Positions 63,626-64,000 of a stretch of DNA of 64,000 nt are shown in pieces (the first letter of the stretch is position 1; each line of letters begins with the position of its first letter). The stretch is from contig NZ_MXQF01000013.1 in the NCBI RefSeq assembly GCF_002165575.1, positions 62,001 through 126,000 of the forward strand, written 5' to 3'. Made by a program: the position numbers and the translations under genes. Below the pieces are notes generated by a model. The model was not told the DNA's origin. It saw nothing but the letters and a program-made list of their open reading frames with translations, and searched no databases. This stretch comes from Pseudoalteromonas sp. A601 (GTDB taxonomy: Bacteria; Pseudomonadota; Gammaproteobacteria; Enterobacterales; Alteromonadaceae).

Positions 63626-64000
63626 ATGAAATTCAAGACTCATCACCTTCAGCCATTAGCTATAGTTGTATTTTCATTTAATGCACTAGCAGAGCAATTA
63701 TCCTCTGATTCATTTAAAGATCCTCAAAAGAATTACTTACCAAAAACATGGATGCATGCCATGAATGGTAACCTCAGTAAACCGGGATTTACTGAGGACT
63801 TTAAAGCCATGAAAGAAGCCGGGATTGGGGGAGCAATCTTTTTCCATGTGCACCGACGTAATAAACTCTATTCATCTGATGGCCCTATCCGTTTTGGCAC
63901 TGAAGAATTTTATGATCATCTTGTCCATGCTGCAGCAGAAGCCGATAAAAATGACATTGAGTTTGGTATCCATAACGCCGATGGCTGGACTTCAAGTGGT
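63626..64000 (+). CDS. GH106 alpha-L-rhamnosidase, N-terminal fragment (cut by window edge)
   Basis: Translation from ATG 63626 stays open to the last base: 125 residues seen of a family usually over 800. After a signal peptide (IVVFSFNALA) it reads FKDPQKNYLPKTWMHAMNGN, GFTEDFKAMKEAGIGGAIFFHVH, and EFGIHNADGWTSSG, the conserved opening of GH106 rhamnosidases (normally WWHWMNG...MKRAGIGG...GIHN). It is a second rhamnosidase family in addition to GH78. It lies 124 bp after the lyase gene. The catalytic residues are beyond the window. Confidence 0.85.
   Translation, partial: MKFKTHHLQPLAIVVFSFNALAEQLSSDSFKDPQKNYLPKTWMHAMNGNLSKPGFTEDFKAMKEAGIGGAIFFHVHRRNKLYSSDGPIRFGTEEFYDHLVHAAAEADKNDIEFGIHNADGWTSSG

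Overview
The window is about 64 kb of AT-rich DNA from a marine gammaproteobacterium, most likely a Pseudoalteromonas or a close Alteromonadales relative. The reasons are the secreted sulfatases and polysaccharide lyases typical of seaweed degraders, a large TonB receptor of the TIGR01782 type, a LacI-regulated xylose operon with its own palindromic operators, and a ParA/ParB pair of plasmid/chromid type. A Tus-type replication terminator protein also lies here. Together with parAB this suggests a secondary replicon such as Pseudoalteromonas chromosome II. No rRNA, tRNA, CRISPR array or intact insertion sequence was found.

Layout. 0-2.4 kb: a GMC oxidoreductase with its Tat-exported small subunit. 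2.7-5.9 kb: a TonB-dependent receptor. 6.4-11.2 kb (minus strand): a YgjV-like membrane protein, then an operon read in the order DUF4861 lipoprotein, L-rhamnose mutarotase, GH5-like hydrolase, Sel1-repeat protein. 11.5-19.3 kb (plus): a sulfatase, a sugar porter, a second sulfatase and two tandem beta-propeller lyases (PL24/PL25 type). 19.3-26.6 kb: the xylB-xylA-tal-tkt operon (minus) and its divergent LacI regulator. 26.6-30.2 kb: a tus-like gene, a DUF234-type ATPase and a tyrosine recombinase. 30.9-34.6 kb: a diguanylate cyclase, an FGGY sugar kinase and a DeoR regulator. 35.0-37.2 kb: parAB. 37.3-40.1 kb: split transhydrogenase genes. 40.3-45.7 kb (minus): a kdgK-TRAP transporter-kduD-kduI operon with a second, paralogous DeoR regulator divergent to it. 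46.9-54.4 kb: HAD hydrolase, fructose-1,6-bisphosphatase, LysR regulator, chemoreceptor and an unusual alkaline phosphatase. 55-64 kb: sulfatase, GH78 rhamnosidase, sulfatase, GH39-like protein, a PL28/PL20-like lyase and the start of a GH106 rhamnosidase cut by the window edge.

How they fit. The sugars implied (sulfated rhamnose, unsaturated uronate, xylose) are those of ulvan, the sulfated cell-wall polysaccharide of green algae. Lyases cut the chain, sulfatases and GH78/GH106 strip rhamnose, RhaM acts on free rhamnose, KduI/KduD/KdgK convert unsaturated uronate to KDPG, and XylA/XylB/Tal/Tkt take xylose into central metabolism. No GH105/GH88 unsaturated uronyl hydrolase, KDPG aldolase or rhamnose isomerase/aldolase was seen, so these must be elsewhere. 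The replicon-maintenance genes (tus, recombinase, parAB) sit inside this carbohydrate region. The main non-metabolic discovery is a pair of inverted Ter-like sites flanking the upstream region of tus. All assignments come from reading the sequence; no database search was run.
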